DNA from: Oligoflexales bacterium
GTDB lineage: Bacteria > Bdellovibrionota_B > Oligoflexia > Oligoflexales > RGVZ01
Reading direction: 5' to 3'
DNA length: 64,000 nt
Assembly (NCBI GenBank): GCA_947494335.1
Contig: CANLUT010000001.1
Span: 310,001-374,000 of the forward strand
Under the pieces are notes generated by a model that searched no databases, was not told where the DNA came from, and was given only the letters and a program-made list of their open reading frames with translations. Of this stretch, positions 26,057 through 34,553 are shown one piece after another. The translations under genes were made by a program, and so were the position numbers. Position 1 is the stretch's first letter; every line of letters starts with the position of its first letter.

Positions 26057-28213
26057 TCAACCAACAGCGATCCGATCGGGCACATGACGCAAGCGTTCAA
26101 GTCGTTGCCTCATGGCATCTGGAGTCTCCTGGCGATTCAGGCGGCCGCAGGTTAATTGGGGCGCAACTCCAGAGGCCCTGATGTCTTCAATAATTTGTTC
26201 AATACTTAGGTCTCGACGCGAAACGAAGCCCAAGCCAGCGCTTCCGAAGGCCGATAAAGTGGAAATCAGTTTTACAAACGATTTCTGGCTCTGATCGGCG
26301 CCAATGCCTTGATTAGGGCTTAGTGCGGGGACGCCATCAGCAGGAGTCCATATCTGAACGTGGTTTGGCAAAGACAGTCTCGTAAGAGCCAGCGCCTTTA
26401 GGTACTCGCTCGGCATGATTGTCGCGTCGCGGTTAACCCGGAAGCTCACTGCAAAGCTGGTCTGGTCCAGCGACAATCGGCTCCGTAGATTCGTCACGTC
26501 TTCGGCCCAAAGGGACCAGTTCATGACATTACCAGAGGACTGGAGCACGAGAGCCGGCACGGTTGTCAAGTCTGCGCTTTTCGCGCTTTGCATAACCTGC
26601 CATTTGTCTTCAAGAGCCATCGTTTGATCCGTGGGGCTCTCTTCAAGGATGTCAAGGCCGCTCCCACGGAGGTTGGCCAAATGCTCTGTGACCTTCTGAC
26701 AGCTCTTCTCTGCGGAAAGCTTAGCTGCTGAGATACCGCGGAGTACGATCTGTGACTCCGGAGCCGCCTGATGACATGCGGCTGTGATGGGCGTAAGGTC
26801 GTTTGCTTGCGTCATTAAAGTTGTATCGAGCACGATGACTAGCGTTCTTGTGTTTGAGTCCATGCAAGGAGATTCAAGCAATAGTTTGCGCACTAAGTGA
26901 TGAACGCTTTCAGGGGTGCTTTGGTTGTCGAGTTCGATAACATGAGACTCGGTGATCGAGTGCGCTGCAAGTGCAAGTTGACCAGAGGCATCCAAAGCAG
27001 CAGAGACCTTGTGGAAGGGAGCTTCGCTCGCAATCTGCCAAAGTTCCGATGGCGCAAGAGATCCACCGGTTTCAAGAGCTTCTAGCCTTTCCATAATACT
27101 CTCTGAACAGGTTTCCTCTGCAACGGGTGCCATGTGCTGTCGATCATGGTCGTGGATTGGCTCATATAGTGTTGTGCGTTCAACAGGTATACGACCGCTT
27201 CGACGAATGAGGCTTTCCAAATTTGAGCGCGTCATGATCATCCCCGCGCGTCCACCAGCTGCTCTGGAAATTTTTTCTTCAAGTACAGTTCCATCCAAGT
27301 CGTTTGCTCCAAATTGCAGTGCAAGTTGAGCAATATCCTGACCCAGCATGACCCAATAGCTTTTGATATGACGGAAATTGTCCAAGTACAGTCGTGCTAC
27401 AGCAATTGTTCTCAGGTCGTCGGCGCCAAACGTGTATCGATTGATACCCATTTCGTTCTGAAAGGGTTGGAATGCAAGAGGGATAAAAACATTGAAACCC
27501 TTTGTTTCATCTTGGAGTTCCCTGAGACGACGCATATGATCTACGCGATGCTCAAAGGATTCAATGTGTCCATAGAGCATGGTGCAGTTACTGCGCATGC
27601 CAAGGTTGTGCGCTGTCCTGTGTGTATCGACCCATTGTTCGCCGGATACTTTGGTGTCACAGATTTGGTCACGGATCTCTGGGTGGAAAATTTCGGCTCC
27701 GCCCCCTGGGAATGAGCCGAGTCCAGCTTCGCGTAACTCTGTCATAACCTCTGCGATTGTTTTTCTCGCTTTACGCGCCATCCAATCCAGCTCAACCGCG
27801 GTAAATGCCTTGAGATGAACGTCCGGATAAGCTTTGTGCATCGCCGCAATCATGTCGACGTAGCGCTGAAAGTTCCATCGGGGGTGAAGTCCGCCCACCA
27901 TGTGTAGTTCGGTTGCACCTTGTGCAACGGCCTCTCCGGCCTTAGCAATCATTTCGTCGATTTCGTAGGCGTAGCTGCCTTCTTCCCCAATTTTTTTGCT
28001 GTATGCACAGAACTTACAAGAGAGTGAACAGATGTTTGTTGGGTTTATGTGGCGATTGATATTGTAGAATACGGCAAGACCGTTTTTACGCAAGTTGACT
28101 CGATTGGCCAGTCGTCCCAATGCTTTTAGTGGAGCGTGCTGAAATAGCCAAAGAGCATCCTGCTCATTAATTCTTTGACCTTGCTCAATTTTTAAAGAGA
28201 TATCCCGCATCAT
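26057..28213 (-). CDS. mqnE: Aminofutalosine synthase MqnE with a C-terminal cluster-less radical-SAM-like domain
   Basis: Residues 1-355 are MqnE, the radical SAM enzyme that makes aminofutalosine for menaquinone by the futalosine pathway. The 4Fe-4S motif is C62-C66-C69 (CSLSCKFC), with GLHPRW, AFTAVE, FPGGGAEIF and SYWVMLGQDIAQLALQFGANDL of the MqnE/MqnC/CofH group. Residues 373-690 repeat the same fold pattern: SLAPSELWQIASEAPFHKVSAALDA, a HLANLRGSGLDILEESPTDQ block, the MPSEYLKALALTRLSLPNHVQIW block and IIEDIRASGVAPQ. The Cys motif is absent there, so the second half cannot hold a cluster. Usual MqnE is about 370 residues. A separate active MqnC is not in this window. It lies 21 bases after mqnD. 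Confidence 0.88.
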   Translation of the reverse strand: MMRDISLKIEQGQRINEQDALWLFQHAPLKALGRLANRVNLRKNGLAVFYNINRHINPTNICSLSCKFCAYSKKIGEEGSYAYEIDEMIAKAGEAVAQGATELHMVGGLHPRWNFQRYVDMIAAMHKAYPDVHLKAFTAVELDWMARKARKTIAEVMTELREAGLGSFPGGGAEIFHPEIRDQICDTKVSGEQWVDTHRTAHNLGMRSNCTMLYGHIESFEHRVDHMRRLRELQDETKGFNVFIPLAFQPFQNEMGINRYTFGADDLRTIAVARLYLDNFRHIKSYWVMLGQDIAQLALQFGANDLDGTVLEEKISRAAGGRAGMIMTRSNLESLIRRSGRIPVERTTLYEPIHDHDRQHMAPVAEETCSESIMERLEALETGGSLAPSELWQIASEAPFHKVSAALDASGQLALAAHSITESHVIELDNQSTPESVHHLVRKLLLESPCMDSNTRTLVIVLDTTLMTQANDLTPITAACHQAAPESQIVLRGISAAKLSAEKSCQKVTEHLANLRGSGLDILEESPTDQTMALEDKWQVMQSAKSADLTTVPALVLQSSGNVMNWSLWAEDVTNLRSRLSLDQTSFAVSFRVNRDATIMPSEYLKALALTRLSLPNHVQIWTPADGVPALSPNQGIGADQSQKSFVKLISTLSAFGSAGLGFVSRRDLSIEQIIEDIRASGVAPQLTCGRLNRQETPDAMRQRLERLRHVPDRIAVG

Positions 28214-28234
28214 TGAGGTTGTCCTCCCATAGAC

Positions 28235-29092
28235 TTAATTTACAAGGTGGCGCTCAAGTTCGATTGGCGCAAATAAACCACAGCGTGCGCCTTCGCTGAA
28301 TAGTGTTTGGATGCCGGTTAGAACGTCAGGTTGAAATTCCAAGCTGCGCTCGTTGACGTACATAGAGATGTAACGGTCTCCCAGCTCAGGACTGAGTGTA
28401 TCTTTAGCCGCTGCAGACGACACCGCAGCAGCAATTGTTTGACTGCGACTTGCTAGTCCGGTTTCTATGCTTTTGCGGTATATACGGTTGAGCCTGGTTG
28501 CGACCTCTGCTTCAATATTTCGACTAACAGCGTTGGCACCTAAAGGAAGGGGTAGGCTAAATTTTTTGTGCCAAAGTTTGCCTAAATCCGTAATCTTACG
28601 AAGGCCAGCAGATGAAGGATCAAGCTGCAGCTCATGAATAAGAATCCCGGCTTCGACATCACCGCGAAGAACGGCGTCTTTGATATTCATAAAATACATG
28701 GGAACTGGTTCAAACGGACCAAATAGCGACTGAGCAGCAATGTGCGCCGACGTATTGATTCCTGGCACGGCGACTCGTCTACCAGCGAGATCATCGACGC
28801 GTAAATTGCTGCATGGTGATGTCACGATGGCAGGGCCAAACTCATCGCCCACACTGGCTCCAACCGGCATCATTAGGTAGCGATCACGCAAGGTTGGGTA
28901 GGCGCCAACGCTGATTGCTGTGATGTCATATTTGTTCGTGAGGGCCGCTTCGTTCAACTCCTGAATGTCTCCTACCGTGAAGGAGAACTCAAAATCCTCC
29001 CAGTCGACTCTGCGCTCTTTAAGGGCTAGAATCATGAATGCATCATCCGTATCTGGACTATAAGCTATAGAAATTGGTCTTTTAATGCTCAT
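28235..29092 (-). CDS. mqnD: 1,4-dihydroxy-6-naphthoate synthase MqnD
   Basis: A periplasmic-binding-protein-fold enzyme that turns cyclic de-hypoxanthinylfutalosine into 1,4-dihydroxy-6-naphthoate in the futalosine menaquinone pathway. 285 residues, usual length. Family marks: IAYSPDTDDAFMILAL, VGDIQELNEAAL, DITAISVGAYPTL, GPAIVTS, VAVPGINTSAH and AGILIHELQL. The ATG at 29092 is preferred because GAGG lies about 8 bases before it. A longer frame reaches into the upstream gene without such support. It starts 10 bases after mvaK1. Confidence 0.92.
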   Translation of the reverse strand: MSIKRPISIAYSPDTDDAFMILALKERRVDWEDFEFSFTVGDIQELNEAALTNKYDITAISVGAYPTLRDRYLMMPVGASVGDEFGPAIVTSPCSNLRVDDLAGRRVAVPGINTSAHIAAQSLFGPFEPVPMYFMNIKDAVLRGDVEAGILIHELQLDPSSAGLRKITDLGKLWHKKFSLPLPLGANAVSRNIEAEVATRLNRIYRKSIETGLASRSQTIAAAVSSAAAKDTLSPELGDRYISMYVNERSLEFQPDVLTGIQTLFSEGARCGLFAPIELERHLVN

Positions 29093-29102
29093 GGTGAAGA
29101 CC

Positions 29103-30134
29103 TCAGGGTATGAATATGGGGTGTACACGGTCACTGCCCATATCCTGCCGCAGTGCAGCAATGACCTTGTCGCATTTGTTGGTTGGTATAAGGGCTAACA
29201 CGCAGCCACCACCACCGGCGCCTGTGACTTTTGCCGCTGAGGCGCCGTAGCGTAACGCATTGGCCACGACGTCAGCAATTGGTTCCGTCACAACTCCTGC
29301 GTTAGTCAACAAATCGTGACACTTTGCCATGGCGTCTGCCAGTAATTCAGATTCACCCTCGCGCAGTGCCCGTGCTGCGTCAGTTGTAATGTCGTTGAAC
29401 GTTGAAATGACAGTTGAGCCCTGATCTCTAAACCATGGTTCAGCCTTGCGGACCATGTTGATAGTTGGAGAGCGAACTCCTGTGTCCAAGAGGGCAAAGC
29501 ACCATGGAAGGTTGCTTGATCTTGGTCGGTTTACAATTAAGGCTTCTGCATCGCGACCGCGTTCAAATAAAATAGCCTGTTCCAAACTCACGACGGAGGT
29601 GTCAAGACCTGACGGGTTGCCATGGAATCGTCTTTCGAGGCGGTTGGCAAGTTGAGAGAGTCGCGCTGGTGTCAAAGTAATTCCACAAATCTGACAAAGG
29701 CCACGCAGTAGACTAACGCAGAGACTTGCAGACGAACCAACGCCAGCTCCAAGCATCAGCGTGCTGTGTCCATCGATAGATACATTGAACGGTGCAAGTC
29801 CAAGTACTTCAAATGCCTCTTGAACCATCGCAATCAACTGATCGTTGACAGGTTTGCCACCAATTTGAAATTTTATTTTAGGCGTGTTGGTTGCCACACG
29901 ATCGGTGAAAATCCTCAGGTTCATTGATTTCGACAATAATGGAATGGCAATGGCCCTTGCTCCGTAGACAACAGCATGCTCGCCGACGAGAATGATCTTT
30001 CCAGCAGCCCGCGAACTGGCATCACTACGAACTGGACCTATCGTGCGTCCTAATTGCTGCGTAAACGTGAAGTGTAAAGTTTTCTCATGTCCCAGTGCTC
30101 TTTGACTCTCAGGCGTCCAAAGGAATTCAGACAT
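29103..30134 (-). CDS. mvaK1: Mevalonate kinase
   Basis: A GHMP-superfamily kinase phosphorylating mevalonate, 343 residues. Family marks: AGKIILVGEHAVVYGARAIAIPL at the mevalonate-binding start, LMLGAGVGSSASLCVSLLRG (ATP loop GxGSSA), FHGNPSGLDTSVV (catalytic Asp) and KVTGAGGGGCVLAL. The 44 residues before AGKIIL are extra and not part of the usual fold. A near-consensus ribosome-binding site GGAGGTGA precedes the ATG, 6 bases after its GGAGG core, in the end of mvaD, so the start is firm. Third kinase or decarboxylase gene of the mevalonate set. Confidence 0.92.
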   Translation of the reverse strand: MSEFLWTPESQRALGHEKTLHFTFTQQLGRTIGPVRSDASSRAAGKIILVGEHAVVYGARAIAIPLLSKSMNLRIFTDRVATNTPKIKFQIGGKPVNDQLIAMVQEAFEVLGLAPFNVSIDGHSTLMLGAGVGSSASLCVSLLRGLCQICGITLTPARLSQLANRLERRFHGNPSGLDTSVVSLEQAILFERGRDAEALIVNRPRSSNLPWCFALLDTGVRSPTINMVRKAEPWFRDQGSTVISTFNDITTDAARALREGESELLADAMAKCHDLLTNAGVVTEPIADVVANALRYGASAAKVTGAGGGGCVLALIPTNKCDKVIAALRQDMGSDRVHPIFIP

Positions 30135-31200
30135 TTGTCACCTCCCCGAACAGCTCTTTTGCGGTCCCACGAGCTAACGTAGGTCCAGGTCCAATTTGAT
30201 CCATAATGACTCTGACCTGAGGCCACGCTTCAGCAACTCTTTTTGCGACGCTAGCATAGGCGTTTGTTTCGCAAATCAGATGAACGTTCGGCCCTGCGTC
30301 AATGGTAAACCATGCTGGAAGACCGCCGGTAGAGCGTTCCTGTCTTACCCATGCCAGAAACCTGGCTGTGTCCTCTTGAATGTAATTTGCAGCCGGTGTC
30401 CCGGTCATCGCAACAGCGTGCATTTCAAGAGCATCGGATTCGATTTGCTCGCCCAATGCTTCTATGTTGCGCGACTTAATCGCAGCCCTGACTCGTTCCA
30501 TTCGTGAGTGAATGCCGGCAAGTCGAGCTGGAAAAAAAGGACTTCCCCATGCGGCCTTGTGTGCATCGGATGAAGACGTGTGCTTTGAGTGACCAGAAAA
30601 CACGATGACCAGATCGGATAAGCCCCAGTGGCTTGACGGACAAATTTCAACAATTTCTTGGGAATTTGCGGTATCACCTGCCGCCCAATGAACAAATCCA
30701 CCAAAGATACTTCTACCGGCACTTCCACTACCCATGCGCGCCAGGTGAGCAAGACGCTGTCGCGGCATTCCCAACACGGCAAGCTTGTCCCATTCTGTTT
30801 CGCCGGTCAGGGCAGCCGTTGCTGCCAATGTCAAAGCGGCAAAACCACTGGCACTGCTCGCGATGCCACATGCAGTTGGAAACGTGTTTTGCGAGGTAAT
30901 ATCGAGGGCAGACGTAACGCGCAGTTCTTCACGAAGACGGCCAAGGTGTTCGAATACCTTGTGGGATGATGACTTACGATCTGACGTTAATTCCTGTCCC
31001 TCGAAACGGAAAATGTCGCGAGATCCAGGAATTTTTTTTGCGCTGGTGATGGTTCGGCAGCGTGTCAGAGTCATAGATAATGAATCGTTAGCGGGCCATT
31101 GAATAGCCGCATCACGTTTCCCCCAATATTTGACGAAGGCGATATTGCTGGGGGCTGAGGCAGTAAATGTCATGTTCTCAGGAGCCATTGAATCAATCAC
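30127..31200 (-). CDS. mvaD: Diphosphomevalonate decarboxylase
   Basis: A GHMP-fold enzyme that decarboxylates mevalonate diphosphate to isopentenyl diphosphate. Family marks: SAPSNIAFVKYWGKRDAAIQWPANDSLSMTL (typical MvaD start), GIASSASGFAALTLAA (ATP loop), MGSGSAGRSIFGGFV (catalytic Asp region variant), and FTIDAGPNVHLIC. The GTG at 31200 is chosen because AAGGAG lies 7 bases before it; an in-frame TTG at 31206 and the ATG at 31188 are alternatives. It overlaps the end of mvaK2 and the start of mvaK1. Confidence 0.94.
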   Translation of the reverse strand: MIDSMAPENMTFTASAPSNIAFVKYWGKRDAAIQWPANDSLSMTLTRCRTITSAKKIPGSRDIFRFEGQELTSDRKSSSHKVFEHLGRLREELRVTSALDITSQNTFPTACGIASSASGFAALTLAATAALTGETEWDKLAVLGMPRQRLAHLARMGSGSAGRSIFGGFVHWAAGDTANSQEIVEICPSSHWGLSDLVIVFSGHSKHTSSSDAHKAAWGSPFFPARLAGIHSRMERVRAAIKSRNIEALGEQIESDALEMHAVAMTGTPAANYIQEDTARFLAWVRQERSTGGLPAWFTIDAGPNVHLICETNAYASVAKRVAEAWPQVRVIMDQIGPGPTLARGTAKELFGEVTNV

Positions 31201-32269
31201 GATCAAGCTCCTTCGTCACAGGCTGAACAATACTTCTCGATTTCGAGCCAGATTTTTCAGGAATCACTTTGGAAACAATACGCGCACCAGAGTCGGAAAA
31301 TGGAACATTGAGGCGATGCCAGCCAATCGTCCACAACTTCTGTGTAACGGCGCCTATGTCGGCGGTACGTCCCACAATCAAAATGGCATCTTCTCCACCT
31401 GCTCCAGTAGGCTTCCATGTCCAAGTCTGATCACATCCAGGTATTCCCTGTAATTGATCAGCAACTGAGGATGGAAAGTGTGGGCTGCCTACGAAAAGCT
31501 GACGCATCGCACCACATCCTTGGATCAATCGCTTCAAGTTATTTGCCTGGGGCCATTGGACCGAGACATTGAAAGCGTCAATCAAAGATTCAGAGACGTC
31601 CAAAAGCCGCTCGGTCCGATTGGCGCCTTCGAGCCAAGACGAAGTTGTTAAGGTGGTATGTGCGGTGGGAGCTCCCTGGCCACCAACGAAAACGTGCACA
31701 ATATCCGCGAGATCATTCAAGTCATGCCTGAACCAATGAGGCTTCCACTTGTTGTCCTGGTATTCGTAGTTGAATTCAACAAGACCACCTGCAAACTGGG
31801 TAGCAATATCGTAGCCACTGGCAATGCCTTGGCCTTCAGATTGCAGTGTCCAGGCCGCATGCACAGCATCAATGGGAAGACCGCCAGGTCGGGAGGCGTC
31901 TGGCCCGTTTTTTAGGATGTAAAATGCTGTGCAAACACCCAAGCGTAAGGCGGATGAGGAGCCGATCCCGTGTTTGATTTCGATATCTGAAGATACCTCG
32001 ACGGTTCCGCCGTGCATCCCGCATCGTCGTGCAGCAAATTGTACCGCGCGGCAAAGCATATCTACCTGCGGTGTATGGTCGTCATAAACGAATTTTGGCT
32101 CTGGCCAAAGGTTGCTGTGAATCTCCCAGTGGGCAGCGTGATTATCCCAGTTCACTTTGACAGTCATTCCGCACGAGAGTGTAACCGCAAGAGCGTGCCC
32201 ACCCCGAAGCACAGCGTACTCGCCTGCTAGCATGACTTTTCCGGGAACGAAGACTTCAATGTGTTTCAA
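31193..32269 (-). CDS. mvaK2: Phosphomevalonate kinase
   Basis: A GHMP kinase making mevalonate diphosphate, 358 residues. It shows VPGKVMLAGEYAVLRGGHALAVTLSCGM at the substrate end, KHGIGSSSALRLGVCTAFYIL (ATP loop), SGYDIATQFAGGLVEF, and PTGAGGEDAILIVG. Kinases of this sort are easily confused with mevalonate kinase; the operon order mvaA-K2-D-K1 and the LAGEYAVL motif favour phosphomevalonate kinase. It begins 29 bases after mvaA and its stop overlaps mvaD by 8 bases. Confidence 0.88.
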   Translation of the reverse strand: MKHIEVFVPGKVMLAGEYAVLRGGHALAVTLSCGMTVKVNWDNHAAHWEIHSNLWPEPKFVYDDHTPQVDMLCRAVQFAARRCGMHGGTVEVSSDIEIKHGIGSSSALRLGVCTAFYILKNGPDASRPGGLPIDAVHAAWTLQSEGQGIASGYDIATQFAGGLVEFNYEYQDNKWKPHWFRHDLNDLADIVHVFVGGQGAPTAHTTLTTSSWLEGANRTERLLDVSESLIDAFNVSVQWPQANNLKRLIQGCGAMRQLFVGSPHFPSSVADQLQGIPGCDQTWTWKPTGAGGEDAILIVGRTADIGAVTQKLWTIGWHRLNVPFSDSGARIVSKVIPEKSGSKSRSIVQPVTKELDRD

Positions 32270-32298
32270 GAGTTGGTCGGTCCTCTGTTGGTTGTTGC

Positions 32299-33567
32299 TT
32301 AATTAGTGGAGTTAACGCGCGAGCCATGGTGCTGTAACAGATCCAGATTCTTCTGATGAAGGCTCATGTGTCCACGCTGAATTCCCTCGGATGCCAATGC
32401 GCGCAAAGCTGATAGATTTTGTGCCAGGCCCGTTGCTACAACAATCTGAGCGAGCATCTTTGCGTTGGGATGGCCCATTAGTTTTAGGGCAGATTGCGCT
32501 GTCGGGTGAAGCTTAGTCACGCCCCCAACCACTCCGACCGCCATTGGTAGTTCCAATTGGCCATGGAGGTCGCCATGTAAGGTTTTTTTCCAAACAGCAA
32601 GCGGGCGGTACTTGCCGTCTCGACAAGCCCACGCATGAGCTCCGGCTTCTACTGCGCGCCAATCGTTACCCGTTGCAATCAATACTGGGTCAATGCCATT
32701 CATGATGCCTTTGTTGTTTGTCGTGGCACGATGAACATCGTAGTAGGCAAAAAGATAGGCCTTCTCAATGCGATCGACTACGTCTGTACCTTTAAACTCT
32801 GGGGAGTCAAAGGTGCTGGCCGGAACAAAACATTCAGCGCGTGCCAGTCTGCGTTCAGTCAGGTTCGTGAGAATACGTAGTCCTATGTCACAGGGCAAAA
32901 GCTCTGGCATCAGTGCGGATACTCTCTCACACATGGTGTTGACGATATTGGCCCCCATCGCATCGCGGGTATCTATGTGCAGATGGATGACGAGACTTTT
33001 CATCTCAGGGATATAGTGCCAATCAAGATCACAGGCACCCCCGCCGCGGGCTAACAGGCTGTCGTGTCCTCGATTGGCAAATGCGATCAGTTCATTTTTT
33101 TTCTCGGTTAAAACGGCATCAAAATCACAAGTTTTCTTCAAAAATAGCTGAATCTGGCCGGTCATCACTGGCTCGGTGGCGGACGCTTTGAATCCTCCAC
33201 CCAATCTTGCGAGTTTTGCGCCGTGGCTTGCAGCTGCCAAGACACTAGACTCTTCAACGGCCATCGGCACAAGGACATCGTGCCCATTAATGAGGAAGTT
33301 TGTCGCCACGCCAAGGGGTATTGAAAATGTGCCGATTGCATTTTCGATGAAAACGTCAGCTAATTCGCCGTTGAGACTTCCAAACTGACCAAGGTGGAAA
33401 CGATCTGAATCACTCAAATTTGCCGCTTTGACAACCGTCGAAAGTCTCTCTCCAATAGGCAGTTCATAAAAGCCAGGAAGTCGTGACTGGACTTTTGTAT
33501 CTTGCTTGTGTTCGGACCCAGATTGAGACGAATGATCCACTTTGGGTTTTAGTTGAGACGTGTCCAT
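32299..33567 (-). CDS. mvaA: Class II HMG-CoA reductase
   Basis: Reduces HMG-CoA to mevalonate, or the reverse, in the mevalonate route. 422 residues, class II length. Catalytic residues of the family are visible: E75 in ENAIG, K286 in NNKGIMNGID, D302 in GNDWRAVEAG and H404 in MSLHQKNL. The DAMGANIVNTM cofactor motif is present too. It is the first gene of the cluster. There is no Shine-Dalgarno motif just upstream, but a good sigma-70 promoter ends about 28 bases before the ATG. HMG-CoA synthase and isopentenyl diphosphate isomerase are not in this window. Confidence 0.95.
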   Translation of the reverse strand: MDTSQLKPKVDHSSQSGSEHKQDTKVQSRLPGFYELPIGERLSTVVKAANLSDSDRFHLGQFGSLNGELADVFIENAIGTFSIPLGVATNFLINGHDVLVPMAVEESSVLAAASHGAKLARLGGGFKASATEPVMTGQIQLFLKKTCDFDAVLTEKKNELIAFANRGHDSLLARGGGACDLDWHYIPEMKSLVIHLHIDTRDAMGANIVNTMCERVSALMPELLPCDIGLRILTNLTERRLARAECFVPASTFDSPEFKGTDVVDRIEKAYLFAYYDVHRATTNNKGIMNGIDPVLIATGNDWRAVEAGAHAWACRDGKYRPLAVWKKTLHGDLHGQLELPMAVGVVGGVTKLHPTAQSALKLMGHPNAKMLAQIVVATGLAQNLSALRALASEGIQRGHMSLHQKNLDLLQHHGSRVNSTN

Positions 33568-33594
33568 AGCTAATTACATAATCCGACTGGAGTT

Positions 33595-33623
33595 ATTACA
33601 GAACGAGCCATTCCTCTTAACAA
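33595..33623 (-). promoter_or_regulatory. Predicted sigma-70 promoter of the mevalonate/menaquinone operon
   Basis: On the minus strand: -35 box TTGTTA (33623-33618), a 17-base spacer and -10 box TGTAAT (33600-33595, five of six matches). Transcription would start near 33588 and give a leader of about 20 bases to the mvaA ATG. Confidence 0.55.
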
Positions 33624-33806
33624 AAAAAGAAGGTTGGTGTCCAGCCTTGGCTAAGATCCAAATAAGTCCAATAATTTTAGTGGTTTGATATTCAGCAAAT
33701 TGTGGATACACTGATCTTCGAAATGAGCTGAGAACGAGTGTTACGCCCACAAAGCTTGGTGGTTTTCCGAAGGGCTGATGGGCAGTCTTTTAATAGGTTG
33801 AAATAA

Positions 33807-34553
33807 TTGGATAAAGAAGGCCAAAAGGAAAATAAGCCCGAGGACTCCCGAACTCTAGTAGAGATGGAAGACCCTTTTGAACCGTCGCCAGAAGATTTTC
33901 TACCAACTCCGAAGCCAGAGCCCACTGCATTTGAAATGATGCCCCGGCAGGGTAGTGCACTGCCTGGTGCTGTTTTTGTGTCTTTAATGACGGGTTTGAG
34001 TATTGCGCGCTGGAGGATGCCGGAGCGTTTTGCAGACCTGGATGTGACGCGGCAAAGTATAATGGATGCTCACGAATATTGGCGGATGTTAACGGCCATC
34101 TTTGTCCATGGTGACATGGGACACCTACTGCACAATGTTCCTGTGTATCTTTTTTTTGCATGGATTCTTCAGGCCTATTTTGGTTTGCTTGCAGCTGTGG
34201 TCTTTCCCCTTGTTATTGGTTTTCTTTCGAATGGACTCACGGTCTACTTCTATGATGACCACGTTCGACTTTTGGGCGCTTCGGGGATGATTTACGGCAT
34301 GGTTGCCATGTGGCTTGTGCTCTATGTCTATTTTGACCGTAATGCATGGTGGGTGAAGCGTGTAGCGCGAGCCGTTGGCTTTTCTTTGCTTGTGATGTTC
34401 CCACAAACCTACGACCCAAAAGTGAGTTACCTGGCTCACATTTCAGGTTTTGCGATTGGGCTCGTGCTTGCATGGATGTCTATTCCGATTATTCGCAGAT
34501 ATGGACCCATAGACTTTGATAATTCTGCCAAATATAGGGACATGGATTTATGA
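33807..34553 (+). CDS. Rhomboid-family intramembrane serine protease
   Basis: A rhomboid protease, 248 residues. The core motifs are HGDMGHLLHN (101-110), the active-site Ser in GASG (S159) and the His in YLAHISGFAIG (H211). Six or so membrane segments follow a polar, Pro/Glu-rich cytoplasmic N-terminus of about 50 residues. The TTG start at 33807 is uncertain, with only a weak AGG upstream. Substrates are unknown. It lies three to four bases from rmuC (overlap at ATGA), so the two genes are coupled. Confidence 0.88.
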   Translation: MDKEGQKENKPEDSRTLVEMEDPFEPSPEDFLPTPKPEPTAFEMMPRQGSALPGAVFVSLMTGLSIARWRMPERFADLDVTRQSIMDAHEYWRMLTAIFVHGDMGHLLHNVPVYLFFAWILQAYFGLLAAVVFPLVIGFLSNGLTVYFYDDHVRLLGASGMIYGMVAMWLVLYVYFDRNAWWVKRVARAVGFSLLVMFPQTYDPKVSYLAHISGFAIGLVLAWMSIPIIRRYGPIDFDNSAKYRDMDL

